DNA of 64,000 nucleotides from Streptomyces sp. NBC_00091 (GTDB lineage: Bacteria > Actinomycetota > Actinomycetes > Streptomycetales > Streptomycetaceae). Positions within the stretch are counted from its first letter, which is position 1, and each line of letters starts with the position of its first letter. Shown here in pieces: positions 33,627 through 42,877 of the stretch. Under the pieces are notes generated by a model, which was not told the origin of the DNA, made no database searches, and worked only from the letters and a program-made list of their open reading frames with translations. A program made the position numbers and the translations under genes. The stretch lies in contig NZ_JAPEMA010000001.1 in the NCBI RefSeq assembly GCF_026343185.1, positions 5,456,001 through 5,520,000 on the forward strand, read 5' to 3'.

Positions 33627-35288
33627 ATGACCACACCCCCACCCCGGACCTCCAGACGCGCGAGCGGCCCGCGCGACCGGTTCGCCGCCGCCACCGCGGT
33701 CCTGGCTTCCTGCGCCCTGCTCGCGGCCTGCTCCGGCCCGCCCAAGAGCGGAGCGGGTCCCGTCACCGAGGTCACCCTGTCCAAGACGACCCCGGAGGCC
33801 AAGGGCGAGATCGACTCCTTCACCTGGGCCGTCTACGCCGAGCCGCCCACGCTCGACCACACGGTGGCGTTCGACTACCCGCAGAACACGATCCTCTCCA
33901 ACGTCTGCGAGAGCCTCATGCGGTGGACGCCGGGGCTCACCATGGAACCGGGCCTCGCCCAGAAGGCCTCGAACCCCGACCCCACCACGTGGGTCTACGA
34001 CCTGCGCCCCGGCGTGCGCTTCCACGACGGCGGCACGATGAGCGCCGACGACGTGGTCTTCAGCCTGGGCCGGCAGATGGATCCGGACAACGCGGCGGCC
34101 TGGGCCCAGAACTTCCAGAACGTCGCCTCCGTGACCAAGACCGGTCCGCTCCAGGTCACCGTCAAGCTCAAGAAGCCCGACTCCCAGTTCCCCCAGTACA
34201 TGGCGACCGCCGCTGGCGTGGTGGCGTCCAAGGCCGGAGTCGAGGCGGCGGGCAAGGACTACGGCACCACCGGCAGCCTCGCCTGCACCGGCCCCTTCAA
34301 GCTCGGCACCTGGAACAAGGGCCAGTCGATCGAGCTGGAGCGGTTCGACGGCTACTGGGGGACCAGGGCCAAGTCCAAGAAGGCCGTCCTCAGGTTCCTG
34401 ACCGACCCCTCCGCCCGCACCAACGCCATGCTCAGCGGGGAGGCCGACGGCGGATACCTGATACCCACCGAGAGCTACGCCCGGCTGCGCGGCAGCGGCG
34501 TGGGCACCCTGTACTTCGGCGAGGGCCTGAGCACGGTCAACGTCAACATCACCAACATGCAGGGCCCGCTCGGCGACGTCCGCGTACGCCGCGCGCTGTC
34601 CCTGGCCCTGGACCGCCCCGGGTTCGTCAAGGCCGGACTCGGCGGCGCCGGAACCGTCACCCACTCCCTCACCACCCGTGCCGCCTGGGCCGCCGCCCCC
34701 GAGGGCACCCTGAAGAACGCACTCGACGGCCTGCCGCGCCCCGACCGGGACGTCGAACGGGCCAAGGAGCTGATCAAGGAGGCCGGGGCCACCGGCAAGA
34801 CCCTGACCGTGGCCACCAGCTCCATCGGCCAGGACGTCTCCCTCCTCGCCACCGCCATCCAGGCGGCCGGCACCCAGATCGGTCTGGACATCCAGCTCAA
34901 GACCATCGCTCCGAACGCGTTCACCGCGCTGTTCACCGATCCCGCGGCGCGCGAGGGCATCGACATGTTCCCGCTCACCTACTACGACTCGATCACCGAC
35001 CCGCTCGACCTGCTGACGAGCTTCAAGACCGGCGCGTACATGAACTTCGCCGGCTACAGCGACAAGCAGTACGACGAGCTGGTCGACCAGGCCGTCGGCA
35101 CCTACGACCCGGCGCAGCGCCTGGAGATCGAGGCCAAGCTCCAGAAGCAGGCCGCCGAGCAGCTGCTGTGGATCCCGGTCGCCGAATGGCCCACCGCGGT
35201 CTTCCTGGGCAAGCGGATCACCGGCGCCCCGACCACCATCTCGTACATGTACTACCCGTGGGCCGCCGACGTGGGTGCGGCCCGGTGA
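33627..35288 (+). CDS. Peptide/nickel-type ABC substrate-binding lipoprotein
   Basis: A 553-residue SBP_bac_5 protein. Signal peptide ends at the lipobox LAAC (Cys35). Family landmarks include EPPTLDHTVAFDYPQNTI, WVYDLRPGVRFHDGGTMSADDVVFSL and LGDVRVRRALSLALDRPGF. This family binds peptides, nickel chelates, opines or other polar solutes. It is the first of five importer genes with overlapping starts. In this locus it might import guanidino compounds, peptides rich in Arg, or nickel for the urease; the ligand is undetermined. Confidence 0.92.
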   Translation: MTTPPPRTSRRASGPRDRFAAATAVLASCALLAACSGPPKSGAGPVTEVTLSKTTPEAKGEIDSFTWAVYAEPPTLDHTVAFDYPQNTILSNVCESLMRWTPGLTMEPGLAQKASNPDPTTWVYDLRPGVRFHDGGTMSADDVVFSLGRQMDPDNAAAWAQNFQNVASVTKTGPLQVTVKLKKPDSQFPQYMATAAGVVASKAGVEAAGKDYGTTGSLACTGPFKLGTWNKGQSIELERFDGYWGTRAKSKKAVLRFLTDPSARTNAMLSGEADGGYLIPTESYARLRGSGVGTLYFGEGLSTVNVNITNMQGPLGDVRVRRALSLALDRPGFVKAGLGGAGTVTHSLTTRAAWAAAPEGTLKNALDGLPRPDRDVERAKELIKEAGATGKTLTVATSSIGQDVSLLATAIQAAGTQIGLDIQLKTIAPNAFTALFTDPAAREGIDMFPLTYYDSITDPLDLLTSFKTGAYMNFAGYSDKQYDELVDQAVGTYDPAQRLEIEAKLQKQAAEQLLWIPVAEWPTAVFLGKRITGAPTTISYMYYPWAADVGAAR

Positions 35289-36244
35289 ACTTCCTGAGAT
35301 TCGCGGCACGACGGCTGGGGGAGATGGCCGCCACCCTGCTCGCCGCCTCGTTCGTGGTCTTCGGCGCGATGTACCTGGCGCCGGGCAGCCCGGCGAGCTT
35401 CGTGCTCGCCGGCCGCTCGGCCTCCCCGGAGGCCCTGGCCGCCGTCAACGCCCAGTACCACCTGGACGACCCCTTCCTCGTCCGCTACTTCCGGTGGCTC
35501 GGCGAAGTGGTGCAGGGAGACTTCGGGCGGTCCATCACCTACCGCACCGACGTGTCCCGGCTCCTGTCCGACCGGCTGCCCAGCACCCTGATGCTGGTCG
35601 CCATGGCCCTGGTGGTCGTCGTGGCCGTCGGCCTGGCGCTCGGCTGGATCGGTTCCGTCCGCGGCGGCGCCACCGACTCCGCCATCCTCGTCACCACCAC
35701 CTTCGCCGTCGGCACGCCCTCGTTCGTCGCGGCCGTGCTGCTCCAGGGCCTCTTCGCGGTCAACCTCGGCTGGTTCCCCAGCAGCGGCGCGGGCGACGGC
35801 TTCGGCGACATGTTCTGGCACCTCACCCTCCCCGCCATCGCGCTCGCGCTGTACCTGATCGGCATGCTGGCCCGGGTCACCCGCTCCGCCATGCTCGAAG
35901 CCCTCGACGGCGAACACGTCACCGTGGCGCGCAGCCGGGGCGTTCCCGAGCGCCAGGTCGTCCGCCGCCATGTGTTCCGCAACGCGCTGGGCACCGTACT
36001 CACCACGGGCGGCCTGATCGTCTCCACCCTGCTGGTCTGCACGATCCTCGTGGAAACCGCCTTCAGCGTCGGCGGCATCGGCCAGCTCCTGGAACTGTCC
36101 ACGACGACCAAGGACTTCCCGACCGTCCAGGCCATCTCCCTAGTCATCGTCGCCCTGTTCATGCTCGTGAACCTCATCGTCGACCTGCTGCTGCCGCTGG
36201 TCGACCCGCGGATCACCCTCGGATCGAGGAGGTCCTCCGCATGA
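35285..36244 (+). CDS. Peptide-type ABC importer permease 1 (DppB-like)
   Basis: A 319-residue permease with six membrane segments. The N-terminus LRFAARRLGEMAATLLAASFVVFGAMYLAPGSP is typical of DppB/OppB, and the EAA loop reads VARSRGVPERQVVRRHVFRNALG. A GTG start overlaps the binding-protein stop (GTGA). The longer open frame upstream is the complement of another coding frame and was discarded. Confidence 0.92.
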   Translation: MNFLRFAARRLGEMAATLLAASFVVFGAMYLAPGSPASFVLAGRSASPEALAAVNAQYHLDDPFLVRYFRWLGEVVQGDFGRSITYRTDVSRLLSDRLPSTLMLVAMALVVVVAVGLALGWIGSVRGGATDSAILVTTTFAVGTPSFVAAVLLQGLFAVNLGWFPSSGAGDGFGDMFWHLTLPAIALALYLIGMLARVTRSAMLEALDGEHVTVARSRGVPERQVVRRHVFRNALGTVLTTGGLIVSTLLVCTILVETAFSVGGIGQLLELSTTTKDFPTVQAISLVIVALFMLVNLIVDLLLPLVDPRITLGSRRSSA

Positions 36245-37095
36245 CCGCCGTCCTGACCCGCCGGCCCGGCCTCTCCCGGATCCGGGCGCCCCGGTCACCG
36301 CTGTACCCGATCTGCCTGGGCTTCGTCGCCCTCGTCGTGGCGGCCGCACTGCTCGCACCCTGGGTGGTGCCGTACGACCCCAACGTCATCGACCTCGGCA
36401 ACGCCCTCGCCGCACCCTCCGCCGAGCATCCGCTCGGTGTGGACGCGGCCGGCCGCGACACCCTGTCCCGCCTGCTGCTCGGCGCCCGCACCTCCCTGCT
36501 CGGCCCGCTCGGCGTGGTCGCCTTCTCCACCGTCGCCGGGGTCGCCGTCGGCATGGCCGCGGCCTGGAAGGGCGGCTGGCTCGACTCCGTCCTCTCCCGC
36601 AGTACGGAACTGGTCTTCGCCTTCCCCGGCATGCTCCTGGCCATCCTGATCATCTCCGTCCACGGCGAAGGGCTGATCGCACCGGTCATCGCCCTCGCCG
36701 TCGCCTACCTCCCCTACGTCAGCCGCCTCACCCGCTCCCTGGTCCTGGCCGAACGCGAGCGCCCCTACGTCAGCGCCTACCAGGTACAGGGACACTCCTC
36801 GCCGCAGATCTGCCTGCGCCACGTCCTGCCCAACATCGCCCCCGTCGTCCTCGCCCAGTCCACCATCAACTTCGGCTACGCCCTCATGGACCTCGCGGGC
36901 CTGTCCTTCCTCGGACTCGGCGTGCCCGCGCTCACCCCCGACTGGGGCCGCATGGTCTTCGACGGCCAGACCGCGATCCAGCACGGCTACCCGCTGTCCG
37001 CGATCCTGCCCTGCGTCGTCATCGTCCTGACCGTGGTCGCCTTCAACGTGGCCGGAGAACGCTGGGCCGACCGGGTCGCCAGGAGGGACCGATGA
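36241..37095 (+). CDS. Peptide-type ABC importer permease 2 (DppC-like)
   Basis: A 284-residue permease. The DppC signature HPLGVDAAGRDTLSRLLLGARTSL follows the first membrane segment, and the EAA loop reads VSAYQVQGHSSPQICLRHVLPNIAP. The ATG overlaps the permease 1 stop (ATGA). It forms the membrane channel with permease 1. Confidence 0.92.
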   Translation: MTAVLTRRPGLSRIRAPRSPLYPICLGFVALVVAAALLAPWVVPYDPNVIDLGNALAAPSAEHPLGVDAAGRDTLSRLLLGARTSLLGPLGVVAFSTVAGVAVGMAAAWKGGWLDSVLSRSTELVFAFPGMLLAILIISVHGEGLIAPVIALAVAYLPYVSRLTRSLVLAERERPYVSAYQVQGHSSPQICLRHVLPNIAPVVLAQSTINFGYALMDLAGLSFLGLGVPALTPDWGRMVFDGQTAIQHGYPLSAILPCVVIVLTVVAFNVAGERWADRVARRDR

Positions 37096-38096
37096 ACCCG
37101 ATGACACCCCCGTACGCACTCGACGTCCGAGGGCTGCGGATCAGCCTGCCCGGCGCCGCCCGCCCCGTCCTGGACGGCGTCGACCTCACCGTCGCCGCCG
37201 GCGAGACCGTCGCCCTCGTCGGCGAGTCCGGGTCCGGGAAGACCCTCACCTCCCGCAGCGCACTGCGCCTGCTGCCGTCCAGGGCCACGGTCGAGGGCGC
37301 CGTCGAGGTGTGCGGCCAGGACGTCCTCACCATGGACCCCGGCCGGCTGACCGCCCTGCGCACCGGCACGGTGGCCATGATCTTCCAGGACCCCCGTGCC
37401 GCCATCAACCCGCTGCGCCGCATCGGCGACTTCCTCACCGAGTCCGTCCGCCTCGCCAAGACCATGAGCGGGACGGACGCGACCGCCCGGGCCACCGAAC
37501 TCCTGGGCGAGGTAGGCCTCGACGCCTCCGCACTCGACAAGTACCCCGGCCAGGTTTCGGGCGGCATGCTGCAACGCGTCATGATCGCGGCCGCCCTCAT
37601 GGGCGACCCGGCCCTGCTCCTCGCCGACGAGCCCACGACGGCACTGGACGTCACCACCCAGGCCGAGGTCATCGCCCTGCTCGCCAAGCTGCGCGAGCGC
37701 TTCGGCACCGGCCTGCTCTTCGTCACCCACGACCTCGACCTCGCCGCGGCCATCAGCGACCGGGTCTACGTCATGTACGCGGGACGCATCGTCGAGACCG
37801 GGCCCGCGGAGGCCCTCTTCGCGCACCCCCGCCACCCCTACACGGCGGCCCTGCTCGCCTCCACACCCCGCCCGGAGGCGCCGGGCGGCCGCCTCGCCGC
37901 CATCGACGGACAGCCCCCCGACCTGCGCCGGGAACTGCGCGGCTGCCCCTTCGCCCCCCGATGCCCGCTCGCCACCGAGGTGTGCGACGAGCGGGCCCCC
38001 CAGCCGCTGCCCGTACCCGGTGTACCCGGACACCGCGCGGCGTGCCACCACAGCGACCGGCTCGAAGGGAGCGCCGCCGATGCCATCGACGCCTGA
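37092..38096 (+). CDS. Peptide-type ABC importer ATPase 1 (DppD-like)
   Basis: A 334-residue ATPase. Walker A GESGSGKT, signature VSGGMLQRVMIAAAL, Walker B LLLADEPTTALDV, and the C-terminal oligopeptide domain GCPFAPRCPLATEVC with iron-sulfur-type cysteines. The ATG overlaps the previous stop. Its end overlaps the next gene by 17 bases. Confidence 0.93.
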   Translation: MNPMTPPYALDVRGLRISLPGAARPVLDGVDLTVAAGETVALVGESGSGKTLTSRSALRLLPSRATVEGAVEVCGQDVLTMDPGRLTALRTGTVAMIFQDPRAAINPLRRIGDFLTESVRLAKTMSGTDATARATELLGEVGLDASALDKYPGQVSGGMLQRVMIAAALMGDPALLLADEPTTALDVTTQAEVIALLAKLRERFGTGLLFVTHDLDLAAAISDRVYVMYAGRIVETGPAEALFAHPRHPYTAALLASTPRPEAPGGRLAAIDGQPPDLRRELRGCPFAPRCPLATEVCDERAPQPLPVPGVPGHRAACHHSDRLEGSAADAIDA

Positions 38097-38901
38097 CAAC
38101 GTGCTGGAAGTGAGGGGCCTGCACCGCGCCTACGGAGACGTACGGGCCGTGGACGACGTGTCGTTCACCCTGCGGGAGGGGGGCTCCCTCGGCATCGTGG
38201 GCGAATCCGGATCCGGCAAGACCACCACGGCCCGGATCGTCGTGGGCCTGGAACGGGCCGACGCCGGCGAGGTCCTCGTACACGGCCGCGACCGTACGGG
38301 ACACGGGCGCGGCCGGGGCCGGGGCCGTGCGGGGCGCCTGGCCCGCGCCCGCGAAGTGCAGATGGTCTTCCAGGACCCCTATCTCTCCCTGGACCCCCGA
38401 ACCAGCGTCGAGGCGGTGCTGCGCGAGACCCTGCGCCTGCACTTCCCCGGCACGGACCACACCCGGCGCGTCCGCGAACTGCTCGACCAGGTCGGACTGG
38501 GCACCCGCGCCGCCGACGCCCGGCCCCGCGCGCTCTCCGGCGGACAGCGCCAGCGCGTCGCCATCGCGCGCGCCCTGGCCGTGGAACCGGCCGTCCTCGT
38601 CCTGGACGAAGCCGTAGCGGCCCTCGACGTATCGGTGCAGGCGCAGATCCTCAACCTGCTCGCCGACATCCGGGAACAGACCGCGATCGGCTACCTGTTC
38701 ATCACGCACGACCTCGGCGTGGTCCGCTGCGTCACCGACGAGGTGGTCGTCATGCGGCACGGCAGGATCGTCGAGGCGGGGCCCACCTCCTCGGTCCTCG
38801 CGGCGCCCGAACACCCCTACACCCGGCTGCTCCTGGAGTCCGTTCCCCGGCCCGGCTGGGACCCCGACAGGATCGCGGCGGCACGCCGGGCCCTGCGGTA
38901 G
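38080..38901 (+). CDS. Peptide-type ABC importer ATPase 2 (DppF-like)
   Basis: A 273-residue ATPase. Walker A GESGSGKTTTA, signature LSGGQRQRVAIARAL, and Walker B VLVLDEAVAALDVSVQAQ (the usual DEP is DEA). The ATG at 38080 follows GAAGGGAG; a longer frame to 38020 is the complement of ATPase 1 sequence. A Gly/Arg-rich insert (GHGRGRGRGRAGRL) from a short DNA repeat lies near residue 85. It is shorter than many DppF proteins, lacking the C-terminal oligopeptide domain. Confidence 0.9.
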   Translation: MPSTPDNVLEVRGLHRAYGDVRAVDDVSFTLREGGSLGIVGESGSGKTTTARIVVGLERADAGEVLVHGRDRTGHGRGRGRGRAGRLARAREVQMVFQDPYLSLDPRTSVEAVLRETLRLHFPGTDHTRRVRELLDQVGLGTRAADARPRALSGGQRQRVAIARALAVEPAVLVLDEAVAALDVSVQAQILNLLADIREQTAIGYLFITHDLGVVRCVTDEVVVMRHGRIVEAGPTSSVLAAPEHPYTRLLLESVPRPGWDPDRIAAARRALR

Positions 38902-38977
38902 CGGGGGACGGGACTGGACGGAACAGCTTTCCGGCCAACCACGGGACACCCGTGGGCAGTTGACACAGGAGGCATGG

Positions 38978-40156
38978 ATGAACGACCCAATGGCAGCCCG
39001 GCCGTCGAGCGGCGGCGGAGTCCTGGGCAGACGCGGATTCCTGACGGCCGCGGCCCTCGCCGCGGCCGGCGCCGCGCTGGCGGCGTCCGAAGGGCCGGCG
39101 CGGGCCGCGTCCCGGACCGGCCGGGTCGATGCGGCGGGCGCCTTCGCCGTCCCCGCCGAGGACGTACCGCACACCCGCACGTGGATGGCCTGGCCGGACA
39201 GCACCACCATCTGGCGGAGCAAGCTCGCGGGCGTCCAGGCGAACATCGCGCTGATCGCGAAGACGATCGCGAAGTACGAGCCCGTCGTCATGTGCGCCAA
39301 CCCCGCGAGCGCGTCCAAGGCGCGTTCGATGTGCGGGTCCGCGGTCACGGTGATCACGTCCATCGCGGTGGACGACTGCTGGATGCGCGACACGGGGCCC
39401 GTCTTCCGGACGAACGGCGCCGGCGGCCTGGACGCGGTCGGCCTGAACTTCAACGGCTGGGGCAACAGGCAGGCCCACTCCAGGGACGAGCTCGTCGCCG
39501 AGAGGATCGCCGCCCACGTCGGAGTGCCGATCACGTACGCCGGCCTGGTGGCGGAGGGCGGAGCGATAGAACAGGACGGCGCCGGGACCCTGATGGCGAC
39601 CCGGAGCAGCATCATCAACGGCAACCGCAACCCCGGGATGTCGCAGGCGCAGATCGAGACCGCGATGCGGGGCGCGTACGGCGCGTCCAAGGTCATCTGG
39701 TTCGACGGCGTGTACAACCAGGACATCACCGACGACCACGTCGACGCCACCTCCCGCTTCCTCGCACCAGGGCGCGCGCTGGTCCAGATGCCGATGGCGA
39801 CGGACAACGACGCCTACGCGAAGGACGCGCGCCGGCAGTACCAGATCCTGTCCACGTCCACGACCGCCGACGGCACCCCGATGGCGGTCACCAGGCTCCA
39901 GGGCCCGGACTACTACAAGATCCGGTCGAGCGACCCGAACTTCGTCGCCGCCTACGCCAACTACTACGTGTGCAACGGGGCGGTGATCTCCTCCCAGTTC
40001 GGCGACGCCACGGCCGACGCAGCCGCCAGGGCGACTCTCGTCCGGCTCTTCCCCGGCCGGACCGTCGTGCAGCTCAACACCGACCACCTCGGCGCCGGAG
40101 GCGGCGGCATCCACTGCGTCACCCAGCAGCAGCCGGTTGTCCCTCCGGCTGCCTGA
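38978..40156 (+). CDS. Agmatine deiminase-family protein, Tat-secreted
   Basis: A 392-residue paralog with a twin-arginine signal (GRRGFLTAAALAAAGAALAA) and no lipobox, so it is probably released from the cell. Motifs match the other two: VDDCWMRDTGPVF, AEGGAIEQDGAGTLMATRSS, TDDHVDATSRF and GGGGIHCVTQQ. AGGAGG lies 5 bases before the ATG at 38978. No operator copy was found directly upstream; it may be read through from the importer genes 76 bases before. It differs from the lipoprotein paralog in how it is held outside the cell. Confidence 0.88.
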   Translation: MNDPMAARPSSGGGVLGRRGFLTAAALAAAGAALAASEGPARAASRTGRVDAAGAFAVPAEDVPHTRTWMAWPDSTTIWRSKLAGVQANIALIAKTIAKYEPVVMCANPASASKARSMCGSAVTVITSIAVDDCWMRDTGPVFRTNGAGGLDAVGLNFNGWGNRQAHSRDELVAERIAAHVGVPITYAGLVAEGGAIEQDGAGTLMATRSSIINGNRNPGMSQAQIETAMRGAYGASKVIWFDGVYNQDITDDHVDATSRFLAPGRALVQMPMATDNDAYAKDARRQYQILSTSTTADGTPMAVTRLQGPDYYKIRSSDPNFVAAYANYYVCNGAVISSQFGDATADAAARATLVRLFPGRTVVQLNTDHLGAGGGGIHCVTQQQPVVPPAA

Positions 40157-40171
40157 TCCCGCGCGGGCGCA

Positions 40172-40225
40172 CCCCGCGGGCATGCCCGTCACCCCCGCTC
40201 AGGGGTGACGGGCATGCCCGCGGGG
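40172..40225. terminator. Large convergent hairpin, 24-bp perfect stem
   Basis: Arms at 40172-40195 and 40202-40225 are exact reverse complements around a 6-base loop. It lies between the convergent deiminase and lipase genes and would terminate both. Confidence 0.85.
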
Positions 40226-40243
40226 CGGTGGTCCCTCCAGGGG

Positions 40244-41452
40244 TCAGCAGTCGTTCTCCGCCGGCCGGCCCTCGATGCGGTCCGCCAGCCACCCGACGGT
40301 CGCCGGGGCGGCGGCGTAGAAGGTGGCCATGTGGGTGGGCGTCAGGTAGGTGTCCCAGTCGACGGACGCGCCGAGCCCGCACAGCCGGTCCTTGAGCTCG
40401 GTGCCCGCCCGGTACGGGATCACGTCGTCCAGGCGCGAGTGGTACAGCCGCACCGGCACCGCCGGACGCTGCTGCCCGGCCCGCTGCTCGGCCAGCCGGC
40501 CGCGCCAGTCGGGCCGCGTGAACGGATCCTCGGTGGTCAGCCGGTCCCAGCTGTGCATCCCGTACTTGGCGGCGATCTGCAGTGTGCAGTCGTCGGAGAT
40601 GTCGGCCAGTAGTTCGCGGCCGTGGTCGGTGAACAGCTCCTCCAGCGGCAGTTCCGGGTACGCGTGCTTGAGGCCGACGGCCGCGGTCAGGCCGAAGCCG
40701 AAGGCCGGGGTGCCGTCCACCCCCTTCGCGACCAGCAGGAGGTCCGCGGCGGGCGCCCCGACCGAGGCGCCGCGCAGCTTCAGCTCCGGTGCGTACGAGG
40801 GCTGCAGCTCGGCCGCCCAGCTCGCCGCCTGGCCGCCCTGCGAGTAGCCGGCGATGACGACCGGGGCGTCGGGAGCGATCCCCGCCCCGGGCAGCCGCTG
40901 GGCGGCGCGCACCGAGTCCAGTACGGCCTGGCCCTCGGCCCGCCCGTTGACGTAGCTGTGCCCGCCGGCGGTGCCGAGCCCCTGGTAGTCGGTCGCGACC
41001 ACGGCCCAGCCTCGGTCGAGCATCGCTTTGATCAGGATGGTCTCGTACTGGGTGCCCCCGGCCAGCGCCCGCGAGGGGGCGCACCGGTCGCCCAGGCCGT
41101 GGGTGCCGATGGCGTGCGCGACCACGGGGCGCGGGCCCGGCCCCGCGTACGGGGCCTCGGGGACGAGCAGGGTGCCGGAGACGGCGATCCGGCGGCCTTC
41201 GGCGTCGGCGGAGCCGTAGAGCAACTGCCAGGAGCGGACACGCTGGTTGATCAGGCCGGTCGGCTCGATCCGGAACTCGGCGGCCCGGTGCTGGATCACC
41301 TCGCCCGCCCCGGCGGTGACTCCGCCGGGCGGCAGACTGTAGAAGGGGTCGTGGAGGTCACCGCTCTCCACGGCCGCGGCCGGCGTGGCCGTCGCGATCA
41401 GGGTGGCCAGCAGCGCGGCGAATGCGGGCACGGCGGTGCGCAGGAATCTCAT
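40244..41452 (-). CDS. Secreted lipase (LIP family)
   Basis: A 402-residue alpha/beta hydrolase with a Sec signal peptide (FLRTAVPAFAALLATLIATATPAAA). The nucleophile elbow is VIAGYSQGGQAA, with acid and His candidates in SRLDDVIPYRAG and TPTHMATF. The overall pattern matches the Candida-type secretory lipase family seen in actinobacteria. AGGGAC precedes the ATG. It is transcribed alone, away from the nitrogen locus. Confidence 0.88.
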   Translation of the reverse strand: MRFLRTAVPAFAALLATLIATATPAAAVESGDLHDPFYSLPPGGVTAGAGEVIQHRAAEFRIEPTGLINQRVRSWQLLYGSADAEGRRIAVSGTLLVPEAPYAGPGPRPVVAHAIGTHGLGDRCAPSRALAGGTQYETILIKAMLDRGWAVVATDYQGLGTAGGHSYVNGRAEGQAVLDSVRAAQRLPGAGIAPDAPVVIAGYSQGGQAASWAAELQPSYAPELKLRGASVGAPAADLLLVAKGVDGTPAFGFGLTAAVGLKHAYPELPLEELFTDHGRELLADISDDCTLQIAAKYGMHSWDRLTTEDPFTRPDWRGRLAEQRAGQQRPAVPVRLYHSRLDDVIPYRAGTELKDRLCGLGASVDWDTYLTPTHMATFYAAAPATVGWLADRIEGRPAENDC

Positions 41453-41615
41453 GAGCGTCCCTGGTGGGTGGGGTTTTGAGGTCGTCCACCGATGATCGAC
41501 GGGTTGTGCGCGGCTGGTGATGGAGCGTCACACAGAATGTGAAGCCCGATCATGTGAGCAACGACAATGACACATGCCGTTCGGCAATGCCGTACGGCTC
41601 GTTAGGATGCGGCCA

Positions 41616-42809
41616 ATGCCCGATAGCCCCGTCACCACCCACCCGACGGACCGACGAATCGGCTTACTGGCCACTGCCCTGACCGGGCGTCTGGCCGAAC
41701 TGAGCGAACGCGCCGTCGAGCGGATCCTCGCCCCCTCCGGCACCGTCGCCTACCGCCAACTGGTCCCCGTCGAGGAGCTGCACGGCTCCTGCCGCGCCCA
41801 CCTGGCCTTCACCCTCAGCACCCTGACGGGCCGTCACAGCCCCGCCCCGGCCACCACCACCGCGCTCCGCCGGGCCGGCCAGGGCGTCCCGCTGCCCGCC
41901 GTGATCGCCGCCTACCACGCGGGCGGACGCATGCTGCTGGAGGAACTGACCGCCGAGGCGCGCAACGCCGGCCACGGCGGACTGGAGGTACTGCCCGACG
42001 GCGCGGCCCGCCTGCTCGGGCTGATCGAGACCGGCGCCCACGAGATCACCGCCGCCTACCAGCACGCGACGTCCGCCACCGCCGACCAGACGGGCCCCCC
42101 GGCCCTCGCCGAGCTCTTCGACGGCACGGCCCGCACCACCGAGGCGCTCTGGCGGGCGGCGGACGCCCTGCGCCTGCCGTACGACGGGCTGTTCGTGGTG
42201 CTGGTCGCCGACCCGCCGCCCGGACCGCCGCCCGAGCTCGGCAACCGCCTCGCCGCCCACGGCATCGCCTCCGCCTGGAGCCGCACCGCCGGCCTGCTGT
42301 CCGGGCTGGTCTCGGTCCGCGACCAACGCACCCTGGAGCGGCTGCTGGCCGTGCTCCAGCGCTCGGCCACCCTCCGCTACGGGGTGAGCCCGGCCTTCGT
42401 GAGCCTCGCCGACTGCGCCACCGGCCTGCGGCTGGCCCGGCTCGCCCTGGCCACCGCCGACCCGGCCGGCCCACCGGTCGCCGGCTTCGACGACGGCCCG
42501 CTCGCCGGACTGGTGGTGCACTCCCCGGACGTCGCCGCCCGCATGGCCCGCTCGGTCCTCGGCCCGCTGCTCGATCTCCCGGCCGAGCAGCGCACCATGC
42601 TGATCGGCACGCTCACCGCGTGGTACGCGGCCGCCGGCTCCACGGAGGAGGCCGCGCAGGCCCTGCACTGCCACGCCAACACCGTCCGCCAGCGGCTGCG
42701 CCGGATCCGCCAGCTCACCGGACGCACCGTCACCGACCCGGTCGGCACGGCCGAGTTGTACGCCGCGCTCCAAGCCGTCCGGGCGCTGCCGCCCTCCGTC
42801 CTGCGCTGA
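41616..42809 (+). CDS. PucR-type helix-turn-helix regulator
   Basis: A 397-residue regulator. The C-terminal HTH reads [25 protein letters not shown], the PucR C-terminal domain. The N-terminal part ([20 protein letters not shown]) resembles the RsbT-co-antagonist-like or DUF-type sensor region of Streptomyces PucR proteins. AGGA lies 8 bases before the ATG at 41616. Upstream in-frame ATGs at 41574 and 41607 are alternatives. Its targets are not evident; the divergent lipase gene is one candidate. Confidence 0.85.
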   Translation: MPDSPVTTHPTDRRIGLLATALTGRLAELSERAVERILAPSGTVAYRQLVPVEELHGSCRAHLAFTLSTLTGRHSPAPATTTALRRAGQGVPLPAVIAAYHAGGRMLLEELTAEARNAGHGGLEVLPDGAARLLGLIETGAHEITAAYQHATSATADQTGPPALAELFDGTARTTEALWRAADALRLPYDGLFVVLVADPPPGPPPELGNRLAAHGIASAWSRTAGLLSGLVSVRDQRTLERLLAVLQRSATLRYGVSPAFVSLADCATGLRLARLALATADPAGPPVAGFDDGPLAGLVVHSPDVAARMARSVLGPLLDLPAEQRTMLIGTLTAWYAAAGSTEEAAQALHCHANTVRQRLRRIRQLTGRTVTDPVGTAELYAALQAVRALPPSVLR

Positions 42810-42877
42810 CGCCCGCCGGCCCGGCCCCGGGCGCCGCCCCGGACAGGAGCCCGGGGCGGACGCCCGTTTCGCGTCCG

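Noticed and set aside
38974..40395. A plus-strand frame overlapping the third deiminase from an ATG 4 bases upstream
   Set aside because: It is Arg-rich shadow sequence; the ribosome-site spacing and Tat signal fit the frame starting at 38978.
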